From Marinospirillum sp. (GTDB lineage Bacteria > Pseudomonadota > Gammaproteobacteria > Pseudomonadales > Halomonadaceae): a stretch of 19,889 bases of DNA. Location: NCBI RefSeq assembly GCF_014859565.1, contig NZ_JACUUA010000054.1:1-19889 (forward strand), in the 5' to 3' direction. The position numbers and the translations under genes are program-made. Each line of letters starts with the position of its first letter. Position 1 is the stretch's first letter. Below, piece after piece: positions 1-9,124 of the stretch. Under the pieces are notes generated by a model, which had not been told where the DNA came from, ran no database searches, and worked only from the letters and a program-made list of their open reading frames with translations.

Positions 1-2604
1 CTGGCTGTTAACCTGCTGCTTGCGATCAAGCCACTGCTGTAAACAGTCCAGTAACTCCGGTCGATTAATGGGTTTGGAAAGGTGGTCATTCATGCCCACG
101 ACCATGGCTTTCTGCTTGTCTTCAATCATTGCAGCGGCGGTTAGCGCAATAATGGGGGTATGTGAATCAAACAGACGAATGCGTTGAGTGGCCTGATAAC
201 CATCCATCACCGGCATTTGAATGTCCATCAGAATTAAATCGTACTTTTTTGCTTGTGCTTTGCTGACGGCAACTTCACCATTGGCGGCTAATTCGCAGGT
301 AATTCCGAGCTGTTTCAGTTGTTCACTGGCAACTTCCTGGTTGATTTCATTGTCTTCAACCAGTAGCACCCTGGCATTAAAGTGCAGGTCACTGCTGTTT
401 TCTTGAAGCCCTGAGTTTGATGAAACAACACTGGGCAGCGCAACGGATTGTTGATCCATTAACAAGGGCAGTGAAACCTTAAATGAAAAAAGACTGCCGT
501 GGTCCAGTTCGGATTGCAGCTTGATTTCACCCCCCATGAGTTTAACCAGCTGATCACTGATGGTTAAACCCAAACCCGTGCCACCGTATTGCCGGGTGAT
601 GGAATCATCTGCCTGACTGAAAGGTTTGAATAGCCTCTGTTGCTGTTCAAGGCTAATGCCCTTGCCGGTGTCCTGCACCTCAAAAAACAGTTGCGCTTCT
701 TTTTCATTGGATGCACTGGTCTGGCTAATACGCAGCGTGACAGCGCCCTGTTCGGTAAACTTTATGGCATTGTTAATCAGGTTGGTTAACACCTGACGCA
801 AGCGCAGGTCATCACCCAAATAACCATCCGAAAGGCTCGAATCCATCTCCATTTTTAGCGCTATACCCTGGCTGCTGGCCTTGGGTTGATAAAGCTCCAT
901 CAGATCTTTCACCAGGTGGCGGAGATTGAATGGCTGAGGGTTCAGATTCAAGTAACCCGCTTCTATTTTAGAAAGGTCGAGGATGTCATTAATAATACCC
1001 AGCAGCAAAGAGCCGGAATAATGAATTTTTTTCAGCTGTTGATGGAGTTTTTCCGGGTTCTGCTCCCTCAGCCCCAACTCACTTAATCCCAGAATACCAT
1101 TCATGGGAGTGCGTATTTCGTGGCTCATATTGGCTAAAAAGTTGGATTTAGTCCGGTTGGCTTTTTCAGCTATGAGTGTTTGTTCAATCAGCTTTTGGTT
1201 GCTGAGCTCCAGTTCGGTAATGTCCACCAGGGTAATTAAATACAGTCCCAATTCTTTTGAGTAAACGGCATTGCATTTAAAGTGGGTTTGCTGGCCATTA
1301 AAGCTAACAATGGCTTTATGCTGTTGATCGGGCTGATCCAGCATTTTTTTCAGCCAGTTTATTTGTGGTTTGTTGTACAAATAACCTTCACGCTGAATGA
1401 ACAGATCACCAATGCAGCGATAATCTTTTTTAAAAGCTTCCAGGCTGGCGTAATAACCTTTAAAAAAGCGTAAAAACCCACCGCTGACATCAATCAGTTC
1501 TTCACCGTTATTAATCAGCACCAGTTCGTTCTGACTAGCGAGCAGCTGCTGGTTGTAAAGGGTGGAGGCACGGTAATTCTTGACGCTGATTGCCAGCGCA
1601 GTAATCGCCACTAGCAGTGCAACAGAAAAAAGCAACAGCCAGATCATTAAAGTGCCGTGCTGATCGAGCAGGTCTTGCCAGGTGATAGCATCAAGCTGCT
1701 CAAAAGGCGCAATCCGCAGAGCACGGGATAAGGATTCAACGCCCAGATAATCGCCAGGCACGGTAAAACCCTGAACCGGATGATCCTGCTGTTGCAGTGC
1801 AGTAGAGTCCAGCGCCAGCATCGCAGCCGTTACCTGACGTTTAGCACTGTCGGATACATGCGACAAGGCAAAGACCGGCCATTCGGGGTAGAGGCGTGTG
1901 GAAATCAGATGAGGAAAATCGGGTTGGTATTGGGCATTGATGATTTTAAGCTGATTCAGATCCAGTTGGCCTTGTTTGACCAGGCTTTCGATGATGCCAT
2001 TACGCACAAACCCTGCCTCAGCTTCACCCGCAAGCACTGCGCTAATGGCCTCTTGATGTGAACCGACAAAGTTCATTTTTAAGGAATCGATTGGCACACC
2101 GGCCAGGTGCAATTCGTAGGCTTGGGCGCGGTACCCACCCATAAACTCTAATCCCGGAGCGGCAAGGGTGCGTCCTTGCAGGTCGGTGAGGTTATTGATT
2201 TTTGCATTGTCGGCACGGACAAGGATCACCCCAGCCAGTGAAGAGAGGGCAGCGCCATGGTTATTTTTAACCAGCGTGGCGAGTGCACCACTGACTTCAA
2301 AACGCTGACGCGCCAGTAAAAAATGAGTGGGGTTGGTGGTTACAAAATCCAGTGTTTGTGTTTCGATCCCCCGCATAATCTCGTCTAAATCCAGCACTTG
2401 CAGTTCAATTCGTGCATGGGTGAGTTGATTGTTCAGCAGTTGCACAAAGGGTATAAACTCCTGCTCAGTTCTGTCAACGCCCTTGTAGGCAAAAACACCA
2501 AATTGCAAAGCCTGTTTTTGCTCTGCCGCTGGCAGCGCAAGGGCTTGCCCACTAAAAAAGCAAAATGCACCGATTAAAATACAAACCCTTATCATCCGTT
2601 TCAT
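1..2604 (-). CDS. Hybrid sensor histidine kinase with PhnD-like periplasmic domain (partial, 3' end beyond window)
   Basis: The frame is open from ATG 2604 to base 1 (868 codons) without a stop, so the C-terminus is missing. Residues 1-24 look like a signal peptide (MKRMIRVCIL, then a hydrophobic stretch ending ALA). Residues about 30-300 resemble a PhnD/SsuA-type solute-binding domain (LQFGVFAYKG, FVTTNPTHFLLA, ADNAKINNLTDLQG, GSHQEAISAVLAGEAEAGFV). A membrane segment follows at about 318-341, then a PAS-like linker (about 360-465), HisKA with His495 in [12 protein letters not shown], HATPase (N box near 606-617, DTGKGI 645-650, GGTGLGL 674-680) and REC (E750/D751, phosphoacceptor D794, K844). 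An Hpt domain may follow outside the window. It lies 24 bases after the preceding gene's stop and is probably cotranscribed. The periplasmic domain is presumed to detect a small anion or solute; the ligand is unknown. Start choice: ATG 2604 overlaps a mini-ORF stop as TGATG; ATG 2595 is an in-frame alternative. Confidence 0.9.
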   Translation of the reverse strand, partial: MKRMIRVCILIGAFCFFSGQALALPAAEQKQALQFGVFAYKGVDRTEQEFIPFVQLLNNQLTHARIELQVLDLDEIMRGIETQTLDFVTTNPTHFLLARQRFEVSGALATLVKNNHGAALSSLAGVILVRADNAKINNLTDLQGRTLAAPGLEFMGGYRAQAYELHLAGVPIDSLKMNFVGSHQEAISAVLAGEAEAGFVRNGIIESLVKQGQLDLNQLKIINAQYQPDFPHLISTRLYPEWPVFALSHVSDSAKRQVTAAMLALDSTALQQQDHPVQGFTVPGDYLGVESLSRALRIAPFEQLDAITWQDLLDQHGTLMIWLLLFSVALLVAITALAISVKNYRASTLYNQQLLASQNELVLINNGEELIDVSGGFLRFFKGYYASLEAFKKDYRCIGDLFIQREGYLYNKPQINWLKKMLDQPDQQHKAIVSFNGQQTHFKCNAVYSKELGLYLITLVDITELELSNQKLIEQTLIAEKANRTKSNFLANMSHEIRTPMNGILGLSELGLREQNPEKLHQQLKKIHYSGSLLLGIINDILDLSKIEAGYLNLNPQPFNLRHLVKDLMELYQPKASSQGIALKMEMDSSLSDGYLGDDLRLRQVLTNLINNAIKFTEQGAVTLRISQTSASNEKEAQLFFEVQDTGKGISLEQQQRLFKPFSQADDSITRQYGGTGLGLTISDQLVKLMGGEIKLQSELDHGSLFSFKVSLPLLMDQQSVALPSVVSSNSGLQENSSDLHFNARVLLVEDNEINQEVASEQLKQLGITCELAANGEVAVSKAQAKKYDLILMDIQMPVMDGYQATQRIRLFDSHTPIIALTAAAMIEDKQKAMVVGMNDHLSKPINRPELLDCLQQWLDRKQQVNSQ

Positions 2605-2626
2605 CACTTACTCATCCGTTTCATCA
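2592..2626 (-). repeat. Imperfect tandem duplication spanning the start of the PhnD-type kinase gene
   Basis: The 15-mer TGATGAAACGGATGA occurs at 2626-2612 and again at 2606-2592, 20 bases apart on the minus strand; similarity continues as GTAAG versus TAAGG. The first copy opens a 7-codon mini-ORF (ATG 2627, MMKRMSK) whose TGA (2606-2604) overlaps the ATG of the kinase gene at 2604. The second copy supplies the real start, with the same MKRM beginning. Twenty is not a multiple of three, so the duplication moved the ancestral start out of frame and left a short leader reading frame. The GATGAG of the first copy (2616-2611) sits six bases before ATG 2604 and could act as a weak ribosome binding site. 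Confidence 0.75.
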
Positions 2627-2628
2627 TT

Positions 2629-5600
2629 TTACTCACCCATCACCACCCGATTTCTTCCTTGTTCTTTGGCGGCATAAAGCGCAGTGTCGGCTTTTTTCAG
2701 CAGGATTTCCGGGGTTTCATTCGTAACGGTTTGCGCTATAGCCCCCAGGCTGACGGTGACGTGTCCGGCCACTGATGAATACTCATGCTCAAACGCCAGT
2801 GCCTCCACTGCCGCTCGCATGGCTTCTGCGATTTTTTCCACACCCCTGGCATCGGTTTCTGGCAGTATCGCCACAAACTCTTCACCCCCATAACGCGCAA
2901 ACAAATCACCGGGGCGCTGGATGACTTGTTTTAGCGCTGTGGCCACATAAACCAGGCATTCATCGCCCTTGCCGTGGCCGTAGTGGTCATTAAAGGGTTT
3001 AAAGTAGTCAATATCCAGCATCACCAATCCCAGCGATTTGCCAGTGCGTGCGTGGCGTTTTAGCTCATGATTCAGTGTGGTGTCAAAATGACGGCGGTTG
3101 GCCACCTGGGTTAAACCATCAATGTGTGACATGTTTTCCAGCAGATCCGTTTTAACTTTCAGGCTCATGTGGTTACGAATGCGTGACTTGACGATATCCG
3201 GGTGGAAGGGTTTGCTGATGTAGTCCACCGCACCGAGATCCAGCCCCTTGGCTTCATCACTGACTTCATCCAGTGCGCTGATAAAAATGACGGGAATGCG
3301 GCTGGTGGCTGCCTGGTTTTTTAATTCCCGACAAACGGCATAACCGTCCATCTCCGGCATCAGGATGTCCAGCAGAATCAAATCGGGTGGGTTGCTGCTG
3401 CGGGCAATCTCCAGTGCCTTTTGTCCTTTGTTGGCGACCTGGATGGTGTAGTCATCCTTTAACAAGCTGGCCAGCACTTTAATGTTGGCCGGTTGGTCGT
3501 CCACAATCAGCAGGCTGCGTTTTTGCGGCAAAACAGGCAGCTGCTGTGTTTCAGCCGGTTCAGGCTGGGGCAGGCTTTCAGCGGCCTGATGTTCGATCTG
3601 CACCGTCTGGGTTTTTAACCAGGGCTTTAAGTGCTCAAACAACTGCTGACCACTGAAGGGTTTACCCAGGTGGTCATTCATGCCAGCCGCCAGAGCTTTG
3701 TTGCGGTCTTCCACCAGTGCGGCTGCGGTTAAGGCAATAATCGGCAAGTCTTTGTTGAACTGGCGAATTTCACGGGTGGCCTGATAACCATCCATTACCG
3801 GCATTTGAATGTCCATCAACACTAGATCAAAGGCCTCGTTGCGGGCTTTTTCAACGCCCTGAGCGCCGTTATCGGCGAGGGTGACTTGCAAGCCCATTTG
3901 TTCCAGCTGAGACTGCACCACCTGCTGGTTAATGGGGTGATCTTCCACCACCAGCACGCGTTGACCACAGAAGTGTTCTTTTTGATAACTCTGCCGAGTG
4001 GTGGTGTGCTGTTGCAGATGGCACAAGGCATCATACAGGTTGGAGCGATGCACGGGTTTATGCAGGTATTTGATTTCTTTTTCGGCATAAAACTGTATTT
4101 CTGACTGATCATGCGCCGAGACCATCAACATGGCTGGCAGGTTATTGATTAACCCAGCATCCTTCATCATCTGCTGGATGCTGCGCAGGGCACTGAGACC
4201 ATCCAGCTTGGGCATTTCCCAGTCTATCAGGATGACATCATAAATCTGCTGCTGTTGCAGACTCTTTTTAAAACAATCCAGTGCCTGCTGACCATCCGCC
4301 GCTTCGTCCACCTGAAATTGCCAGCTTTGCAGAATCTCGCGCAGAATCTGACGGGAAGCGGGTTGATCATCCACCACCAGTACCCGGCAAGGGCTATTTT
4401 TGCAAAGCACCGGTGACACGCCAGCAGAGAAGGCTGAGTCAGCCGGCGCTTCGGCCAGCGGCAGGGGCAATACAAACTCAAAGCGGCTGCCTACACCGGC
4501 TTCGCTGTGCAGATGGATGCCTTCACTGCCCATCAATCGCACCAGTTTCTGGCTGATGATCAACCCCAAGCCAGTGCCACCATGACGGCGAGTAATAGAG
4601 GTATCCGCCTGACTGAACGCCTGAAACAGGCGTTGTTGTTGCTGAGGTGTCATGCCAATGCCGGTGTCTTGGATGCAAAAGCGCAACCACAGCGGCTGGT
4701 CTTGTTGTTGATCTGGGGAGGGTTCAACCAGCTCAATGGTTAATGCCACCGTGCCCTGCTCGGTGAACTTGATGGCATTGGCCAACAGATTGGTCAACAC
4801 CTGGGTTAGGCGCAGCATATCGCCTTGATACCACTCCGGAAGATCCGGTTGCAGGTGCAGTAACAGCTCCAGCCCCTTTTGGCTGCTGGGCAGGGCAAAC
4901 AGAGTCGCCAGGTGTTTAACCACCTCATCCAGCCGGAAGGTTTCAACCTCGGCTTCCATTTTACCGGCTTCGATCTTGGATAGGTCCAGCAGATCATTGA
5001 CGATGCCCAGCAACAACTCACCGGAGCGGTGAATTTGCTGAGTGCGCTGTTGAATATGCGGTGGCAGAGCTTCTTCCAGTTGTAGCTCACTCAGTCCGAT
5101 CACTGCGTTCAGGGGTGTGCGTATCTCATGGCTCATGTTGGCTAAAAACTCAGACTTGGCCTGACTGGCATACTCGGCGTAGCTTTTCGCTGCTTTTAAC
5201 TGCTCTGCCTGAATCTCCTGCTGTTCCAGCAGCTGATTAAAAGCCGTGACCAGCAGCCCGACTTCATCATGATGCTCCACCCTCAGTGGTTGAATTTCGC
5301 TGTGGTTTTCCAGCATGTCACTGATCTGGCTGGCTGCTTTGTTAAGTGGTTGGAGCAAGTGGTTGATGACTGCTGCAACAATCAGCGCGGTGATGAACAA
5401 CAACAGCAGAACGGTCAGAGTAATCTGTAACAACAGCGCTTTAACTGGAGCCAAAACCTTGCTGACCGGAAAAGTATGCACCACCAGCCAGCGGGTGTTT
5501 TGCAAAGGAGTCGCCGTAAACAAAACCGACGTACCCTGGCTATCCAAAGCGTTGCCCTGGTATTGCTGCTGACTCAGTGCATCCGTCAGTTCATTGAGGT

Positions 5601-6294
5601 TAAGTTGGGAGGGACGGCTCATCACCAGCTCACGCTGTGTGCTGGTGACGACCAGATTCTGCTCCAGATCCAAAACCAGCAACTTGCCCTGATCACCGAC
5701 GGTATCCAGCGAAATACTGATTAGCAGATTATCATCGGCCAGCCGGGTTGAACCAAAAACATAACCCAGCAGTTCGTTCTGATGATTCAGAATCGGCACC
5801 AGAATCAAAAAAATCGGCTGAAAAACAGCCCGGCCAATTAGCGGTTCAGTAATATAGGGGGTATGAGTCTGGCTGATGTGTTGAAAGTAGGCACGATCTC
5901 TCAGATCCAGACCCACTCGACCTTCCAGTACGGGCGAGTCCACCGTAATAAACCCTTCCCTGTTCATTACAATCAGCCCGTTGTTGAAGTTGTCATGCAA
6001 TAACAAGCGAGAATCCAGCACAGTCTGTATCTGTTGATTGCTGAGTAACTGCTGACCATCATGCAAGAGTTTGGTTAAACCTTGCAGCGCTTTAATTCGC
6101 TCCTCCAGGCCTTGATCAATGTGTCGCGCAACCAGCTCAGTAAAGCCGTTCTGTTGATCGAGCATCTGCTCGCGATTGTTTTCCAGTACCAGGTATTCAA
6201 TAAACGTTGCCAGCAGTAAGGCAGACAGCAAAACCGAGGTCAGGGTGGTTAACAGCAGTTTTTTACTTAAAGAATTGGAAAAGTGTTTAAACAT
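2629..6294 (-). CDS. Membrane hybrid histidine kinase / diguanylate cyclase: Cache-HAMP-HisKA-HATPase-REC-REC-REC-GGDEF
   Basis: This 1221-residue inner-membrane protein has membrane segments at about 12-36 and 285-311. They enclose a double-Cache-like periplasmic sensor (about 40-278, with [15 protein letters not shown] and [10 protein letters not shown]). HAMP follows (about 312-364), then HisKA (His389 in [12 protein letters not shown]) and HATPase (DTGIGM 543-548, GGTGLGL 572-578). Three receiver domains come next: REC1 (D642/D643, D691, K746), REC2 (E784/D785, D828, K878) and REC3 (D932/D933, D976, K1028). The C-terminal GGDEF domain (about 1055-1221) has GGEEF at 1136-1140 and RPGD at 1127-1130, five residues upstream, as in the c-di-GMP inhibitory site. 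It should therefore make c-di-GMP under phosphorelay control, with REC3-GGDEF resembling a PleD/WspR-type output. There is no Hpt, so phosphoryl transfer between receivers probably needs an Hpt from elsewhere, such as the two upstream kinases. The start overlaps the upstream gene by 8 bases; AAAGGA lies 9 bases before ATG 6294. Confidence 0.93.
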   Translation of the reverse strand: MFKHFSNSLSKKLLLTTLTSVLLSALLLATFIEYLVLENNREQMLDQQNGFTELVARHIDQGLEERIKALQGLTKLLHDGQQLLSNQQIQTVLDSRLLLHDNFNNGLIVMNREGFITVDSPVLEGRVGLDLRDRAYFQHISQTHTPYITEPLIGRAVFQPIFLILVPILNHQNELLGYVFGSTRLADDNLLISISLDTVGDQGKLLVLDLEQNLVVTSTQRELVMSRPSQLNLNELTDALSQQQYQGNALDSQGTSVLFTATPLQNTRWLVVHTFPVSKVLAPVKALLLQITLTVLLLLFITALIVAAVINHLLQPLNKAASQISDMLENHSEIQPLRVEHHDEVGLLVTAFNQLLEQQEIQAEQLKAAKSYAEYASQAKSEFLANMSHEIRTPLNAVIGLSELQLEEALPPHIQQRTQQIHRSGELLLGIVNDLLDLSKIEAGKMEAEVETFRLDEVVKHLATLFALPSSQKGLELLLHLQPDLPEWYQGDMLRLTQVLTNLLANAIKFTEQGTVALTIELVEPSPDQQQDQPLWLRFCIQDTGIGMTPQQQQRLFQAFSQADTSITRRHGGTGLGLIISQKLVRLMGSEGIHLHSEAGVGSRFEFVLPLPLAEAPADSAFSAGVSPVLCKNSPCRVLVVDDQPASRQILREILQSWQFQVDEAADGQQALDCFKKSLQQQQIYDVILIDWEMPKLDGLSALRSIQQMMKDAGLINNLPAMLMVSAHDQSEIQFYAEKEIKYLHKPVHRSNLYDALCHLQQHTTTRQSYQKEHFCGQRVLVVEDHPINQQVVQSQLEQMGLQVTLADNGAQGVEKARNEAFDLVLMDIQMPVMDGYQATREIRQFNKDLPIIALTAAALVEDRNKALAAGMNDHLGKPFSGQQLFEHLKPWLKTQTVQIEHQAAESLPQPEPAETQQLPVLPQKRSLLIVDDQPANIKVLASLLKDDYTIQVANKGQKALEIARSSNPPDLILLDILMPEMDGYAVCRELKNQAATSRIPVIFISALDEVSDEAKGLDLGAVDYISKPFHPDIVKSRIRNHMSLKVKTDLLENMSHIDGLTQVANRRHFDTTLNHELKRHARTGKSLGLVMLDIDYFKPFNDHYGHGKGDECLVYVATALKQVIQRPGDLFARYGGEEFVAILPETDARGVEKIAEAMRAAVEALAFEHEYSSVAGHVTVSLGAIAQTVTNETPEILLKKADTALYAAKEQGRNRVVMGE

Positions 6295-9043
6295 CCAGCT
6301 TCATCCTTTGCACTTGATCCAGCAGTTGGGTTAATTGCTGATCGGCCTGCTCAAAATCAAAGTTATCCAGTGCTCTGCTCAGTTCCAACCAAGGGCTCTG
6401 GCAAGCAGCTGGTAATTGTTCACCCAATGCGGTCAGTTCAGCGTCACCGATAAACTCACTGTTTTGTACCGCTTTTTGTAATGCCTGTAAGACAACTTCG
6501 AGGTTCTGGTTTTTAGCTGTATTGGTTTCAGGCTCAGGTGTTTTTGCCGCGCCCGGTGTTTGCTCTTGTATCAACCACTGCTGAATGGCCTCAGCCGTGC
6601 GCTGTAAACTCTCGGCAAAGTTCTGGATGAGCTGTGTTTGTGGCACCTGCGCCTTTTTCAGCACATGATCCAGCTCGGTGGTAAGCTTTGCCAGATTTTT
6701 GAGTGCCAGATTACCTGCCACACCTTTTAATGAATGCGTCAGTTTTTGTGCCTTGTCAAAGGCGGCGGTGTCACTGTCCGGTGTCAAATTTTGCACTATT
6801 ACCAATAGTGGCTGATAGTCCCGATCCAACTGCTCCATAAACTGCCTTAGCAGCTTGGTGTACAAGGCGGAATGACCAGAAAGCAGCACCAGTCCAGCGG
6901 TTATATCCAGCAGTGGGTCAGTGTCCACTGACTTAACGGCATCCGGTGGTTTTTCCGTGGTCTTGGTTTCATTTAATAACGGCAACCAGCGAGCCAGCAC
7001 ATTTTGTAGCTCATGGGTATTAATGGGTTTTGCTAGATGATCATTCATACCGCAGGCCAGGGCTTTTTGCTGGTCTTCTAGCATGGCTGCTGCGGTCAGG
7101 GCGATGACTGGCAGCTTATAACCCTGGCTACGCAGCTGTTGTGTGGCTTCGTAACCATCCATCACCGGCATCTGGATGTCCATTAACACCAGATCAAAAG
7201 TTTGCTGCTGCAGAAGCTGAAGAGCCTGAACACCATTTTCAGCCAATATCACCTCAAGCCCCAGCTCTGCCAGTTGTGCCTGAGCAACCTCCTGATTAAT
7301 CAGGTTGTCTTCGACCAGCAGTACACGCCCCGTCAGACGGGATAAGGGCAGGATTTGGGTAGAGCGACTTGATTTTAATGTGGCTTGCTGTACAGCGTTG
7401 CAGCGGGGAAGCGCCAGTTGAAAGCTAAAGCAAGCACCCTGCTGGTGCTGGCTATCCAGCTGAATACCCTGACCACCTAAAGCTTTGACCAGTTTTTCAC
7501 TGATCACCAGACCCAGGCCAGTCCCCCCATGCTGCCGAGCAGTGGATGGGTTGGCCTGACTAAAGGCTTTAAAAAGCCGGTGTTGTTGCTCACTGCTGAT
7601 ACCGATGCCGCTATCCTTCACTGAAAACCGGATATGATCAGCCTCAGGAGTGCGGGATTGCAGGTGAACATCCAGCTGAACCCGACCCTGATGCGTGAAC
7701 TTAATGGCATTGCTTAATAGATTCGTCAGGATCTGGCGCAGGCGCAGATCATCCGTTATGTAAGCCTTACTCAGCTGTGGATCAACCTGCACAGCCAGCA
7801 TTAAGCCCTTGCTCTGGGCTGGCTCGATAAAAAGGCTATTCAGATCATCCAGCAGATCAGCTAAAGAAAAAGGCCGTGGATCCAGCTCCATTTTACCGGC
7901 TTCGATTTTGGAAAAATCCAGAATGTCATTGATGATGCCCAGCAGAAGCCGCCCGGACTGGTGGATTTTACGCAGGCGATCATGCAGAACATCCAGATTC
8001 TGTTCGCGGCTGCTCAGCTCACTTAAACCAATAATGCCATTCATTGGGGTGCGGATTTCATGGCTCATATTAGCCAGAAATTCGGACTTGGCACGATTGG
8101 CTTCTTCTGCCGCATGTTTTGCTGTCTCGATTTCTTGTTGCAGCGCAGTTTCACTGGTGATATCCCGCACGGTAAACGCGTAGTGCAAGGCTTCATGCGG
8201 GTGAGGTTGCAGTGGTGCCCCATTAATAGAGAGAACTTTGCGGGTTCCATCCGGCCAGACGATGGCATGGCGAATATCTTCAACGGGTTGCCCAGTGTTT
8301 TTAAGGCGTGTAAATGGCAGGTCTTCATCAGCAAAGGCGGAGCCATCGACCGATTCGATACGCCAGGCGGGATCCTGGTAACTGACACGGCGCTGGCGGA
8401 TTTCTTTGGCAACCAACCCCAATACCTGTTCGGCTTGAGCATTGGCATAAATGATCTCACCGTCTTCGTTCAAAAGGGTCATGGCGACTACGTTACTGGA
8501 GAAAAGCGCCTCCATAATATGCTGCTGTTCCAGCAGCTGGTTTTGCAACTGCTCTTCAGTGTAGCGGTTCAGTTCCAGCTCGACTGTTACGGCAAAGTCG
8601 AGCAGTATGTGTTGTTCTTCAGCGGTCAGTTTGCGGGGCTGGCTATCAATCAGGCACAGGGTGGCTACACGATACCCCTGTGGGTTGTGCAGCGGAGCAC
8701 CTGCATAAAAGCGAATGTGAGGTGCCCCCGTTACCAGTGGGTTGTCGCAAAAACGTTGATCCTGCTGGGCATCCTCAACCACCAGCAATTGTTCTTGCAG
8801 AATGGTGTGGCCACAAAAAGAAATATCCCGCCCGGTTTCATGAATATCTAGCCCCTGTGACGATTTAAACCATTGGCGGTTTTCATCAATCAGGGAAATA
8901 GCCACAATCTCTACACCAAAAAACTGTTTACACAAGCGGGTTAAGCGATCAAAACGCTCTTCTGCCGGGGTATCCAGTACTTTCATCCGGTGCAGGGCTT
9001 GCAAACGCTCACATTCGTTTTCGGGTAGGCGAGGGGCCTGCAT
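6287..9043 (-). CDS. Soluble hybrid histidine kinase: GAF-PAS-HisKA-HATPase-REC-Hpt
   Basis: The protein has 918 residues from ATG 9043. TTG 9046 also opens the frame, but AAGGAGA at 9057-9051 is 7 bases from the ATG and only 4 from the TTG, so the ATG is preferred. No signal peptide or membrane segment is visible. Domains in order: GAF (about 25-160, with DISFCGHTI), PAS (about 175-297), HisKA (H328 in [12 protein letters not shown]), HATPase (DSGIGI 477-482, GGTGLGL 506-512), REC (E578/D579, D622, K672) and Hpt (about 715-825; H770 in [12 protein letters not shown]). A roughly 60-residue tail (about 846-908) ending near FDFEQA is shared with the next kinase upstream. This is a complete His-Asp-His module that could pass phosphate to other receivers, including the three in the diguanylate cyclase kinase encoded immediately downstream with an 8-base overlap. 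Input is probably cytoplasmic; ligands of GAF and PAS are unknown. Confidence 0.93.
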   Translation of the reverse strand: MQAPRLPENECERLQALHRMKVLDTPAEERFDRLTRLCKQFFGVEIVAISLIDENRQWFKSSQGLDIHETGRDISFCGHTILQEQLLVVEDAQQDQRFCDNPLVTGAPHIRFYAGAPLHNPQGYRVATLCLIDSQPRKLTAEEQHILLDFAVTVELELNRYTEEQLQNQLLEQQHIMEALFSSNVVAMTLLNEDGEIIYANAQAEQVLGLVAKEIRQRRVSYQDPAWRIESVDGSAFADEDLPFTRLKNTGQPVEDIRHAIVWPDGTRKVLSINGAPLQPHPHEALHYAFTVRDITSETALQQEIETAKHAAEEANRAKSEFLANMSHEIRTPMNGIIGLSELSSREQNLDVLHDRLRKIHQSGRLLLGIINDILDFSKIEAGKMELDPRPFSLADLLDDLNSLFIEPAQSKGLMLAVQVDPQLSKAYITDDLRLRQILTNLLSNAIKFTHQGRVQLDVHLQSRTPEADHIRFSVKDSGIGISSEQQHRLFKAFSQANPSTARQHGGTGLGLVISEKLVKALGGQGIQLDSQHQQGACFSFQLALPRCNAVQQATLKSSRSTQILPLSRLTGRVLLVEDNLINQEVAQAQLAELGLEVILAENGVQALQLLQQQTFDLVLMDIQMPVMDGYEATQQLRSQGYKLPVIALTAAAMLEDQQKALACGMNDHLAKPINTHELQNVLARWLPLLNETKTTEKPPDAVKSVDTDPLLDITAGLVLLSGHSALYTKLLRQFMEQLDRDYQPLLVIVQNLTPDSDTAAFDKAQKLTHSLKGVAGNLALKNLAKLTTELDHVLKKAQVPQTQLIQNFAESLQRTAEAIQQWLIQEQTPGAAKTPEPETNTAKNQNLEVVLQALQKAVQNSEFIGDAELTALGEQLPAACQSPWLELSRALDNFDFEQADQQLTQLLDQVQRMKLDV

Positions 9044-9124
9044 CAATTTCTCTCCTTGCTGGGATTTACCACCAAGGGTGGGAATCGCATCAGACGTTAT
9101 TTTTAAATTTTTAAATCAAGAGTT

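Noticed and set aside
3822..4112. 96-codon minus-strand open frame inside the Cache-GGDEF kinase
   Set aside because: It is an alternative frame of REC2-coding DNA; the protein in the main frame has intact receiver motifs throughout.
8060..8851. 263-codon open frame on the plus strand
   Set aside because: It lies wholly antisense to the GAF-PAS kinase gene (6287-9043), has no recognisable domain, and is explained by the reverse frame of a real gene.
9047..9124. Internal promoter or hairpin in the AT-rich gap before the GAF-PAS kinase
   Set aside because: There is a TTGATT and an AT-rich tract but no correctly spaced -10, and the CCACC-CTT-GGTGG hairpin is too short to call.
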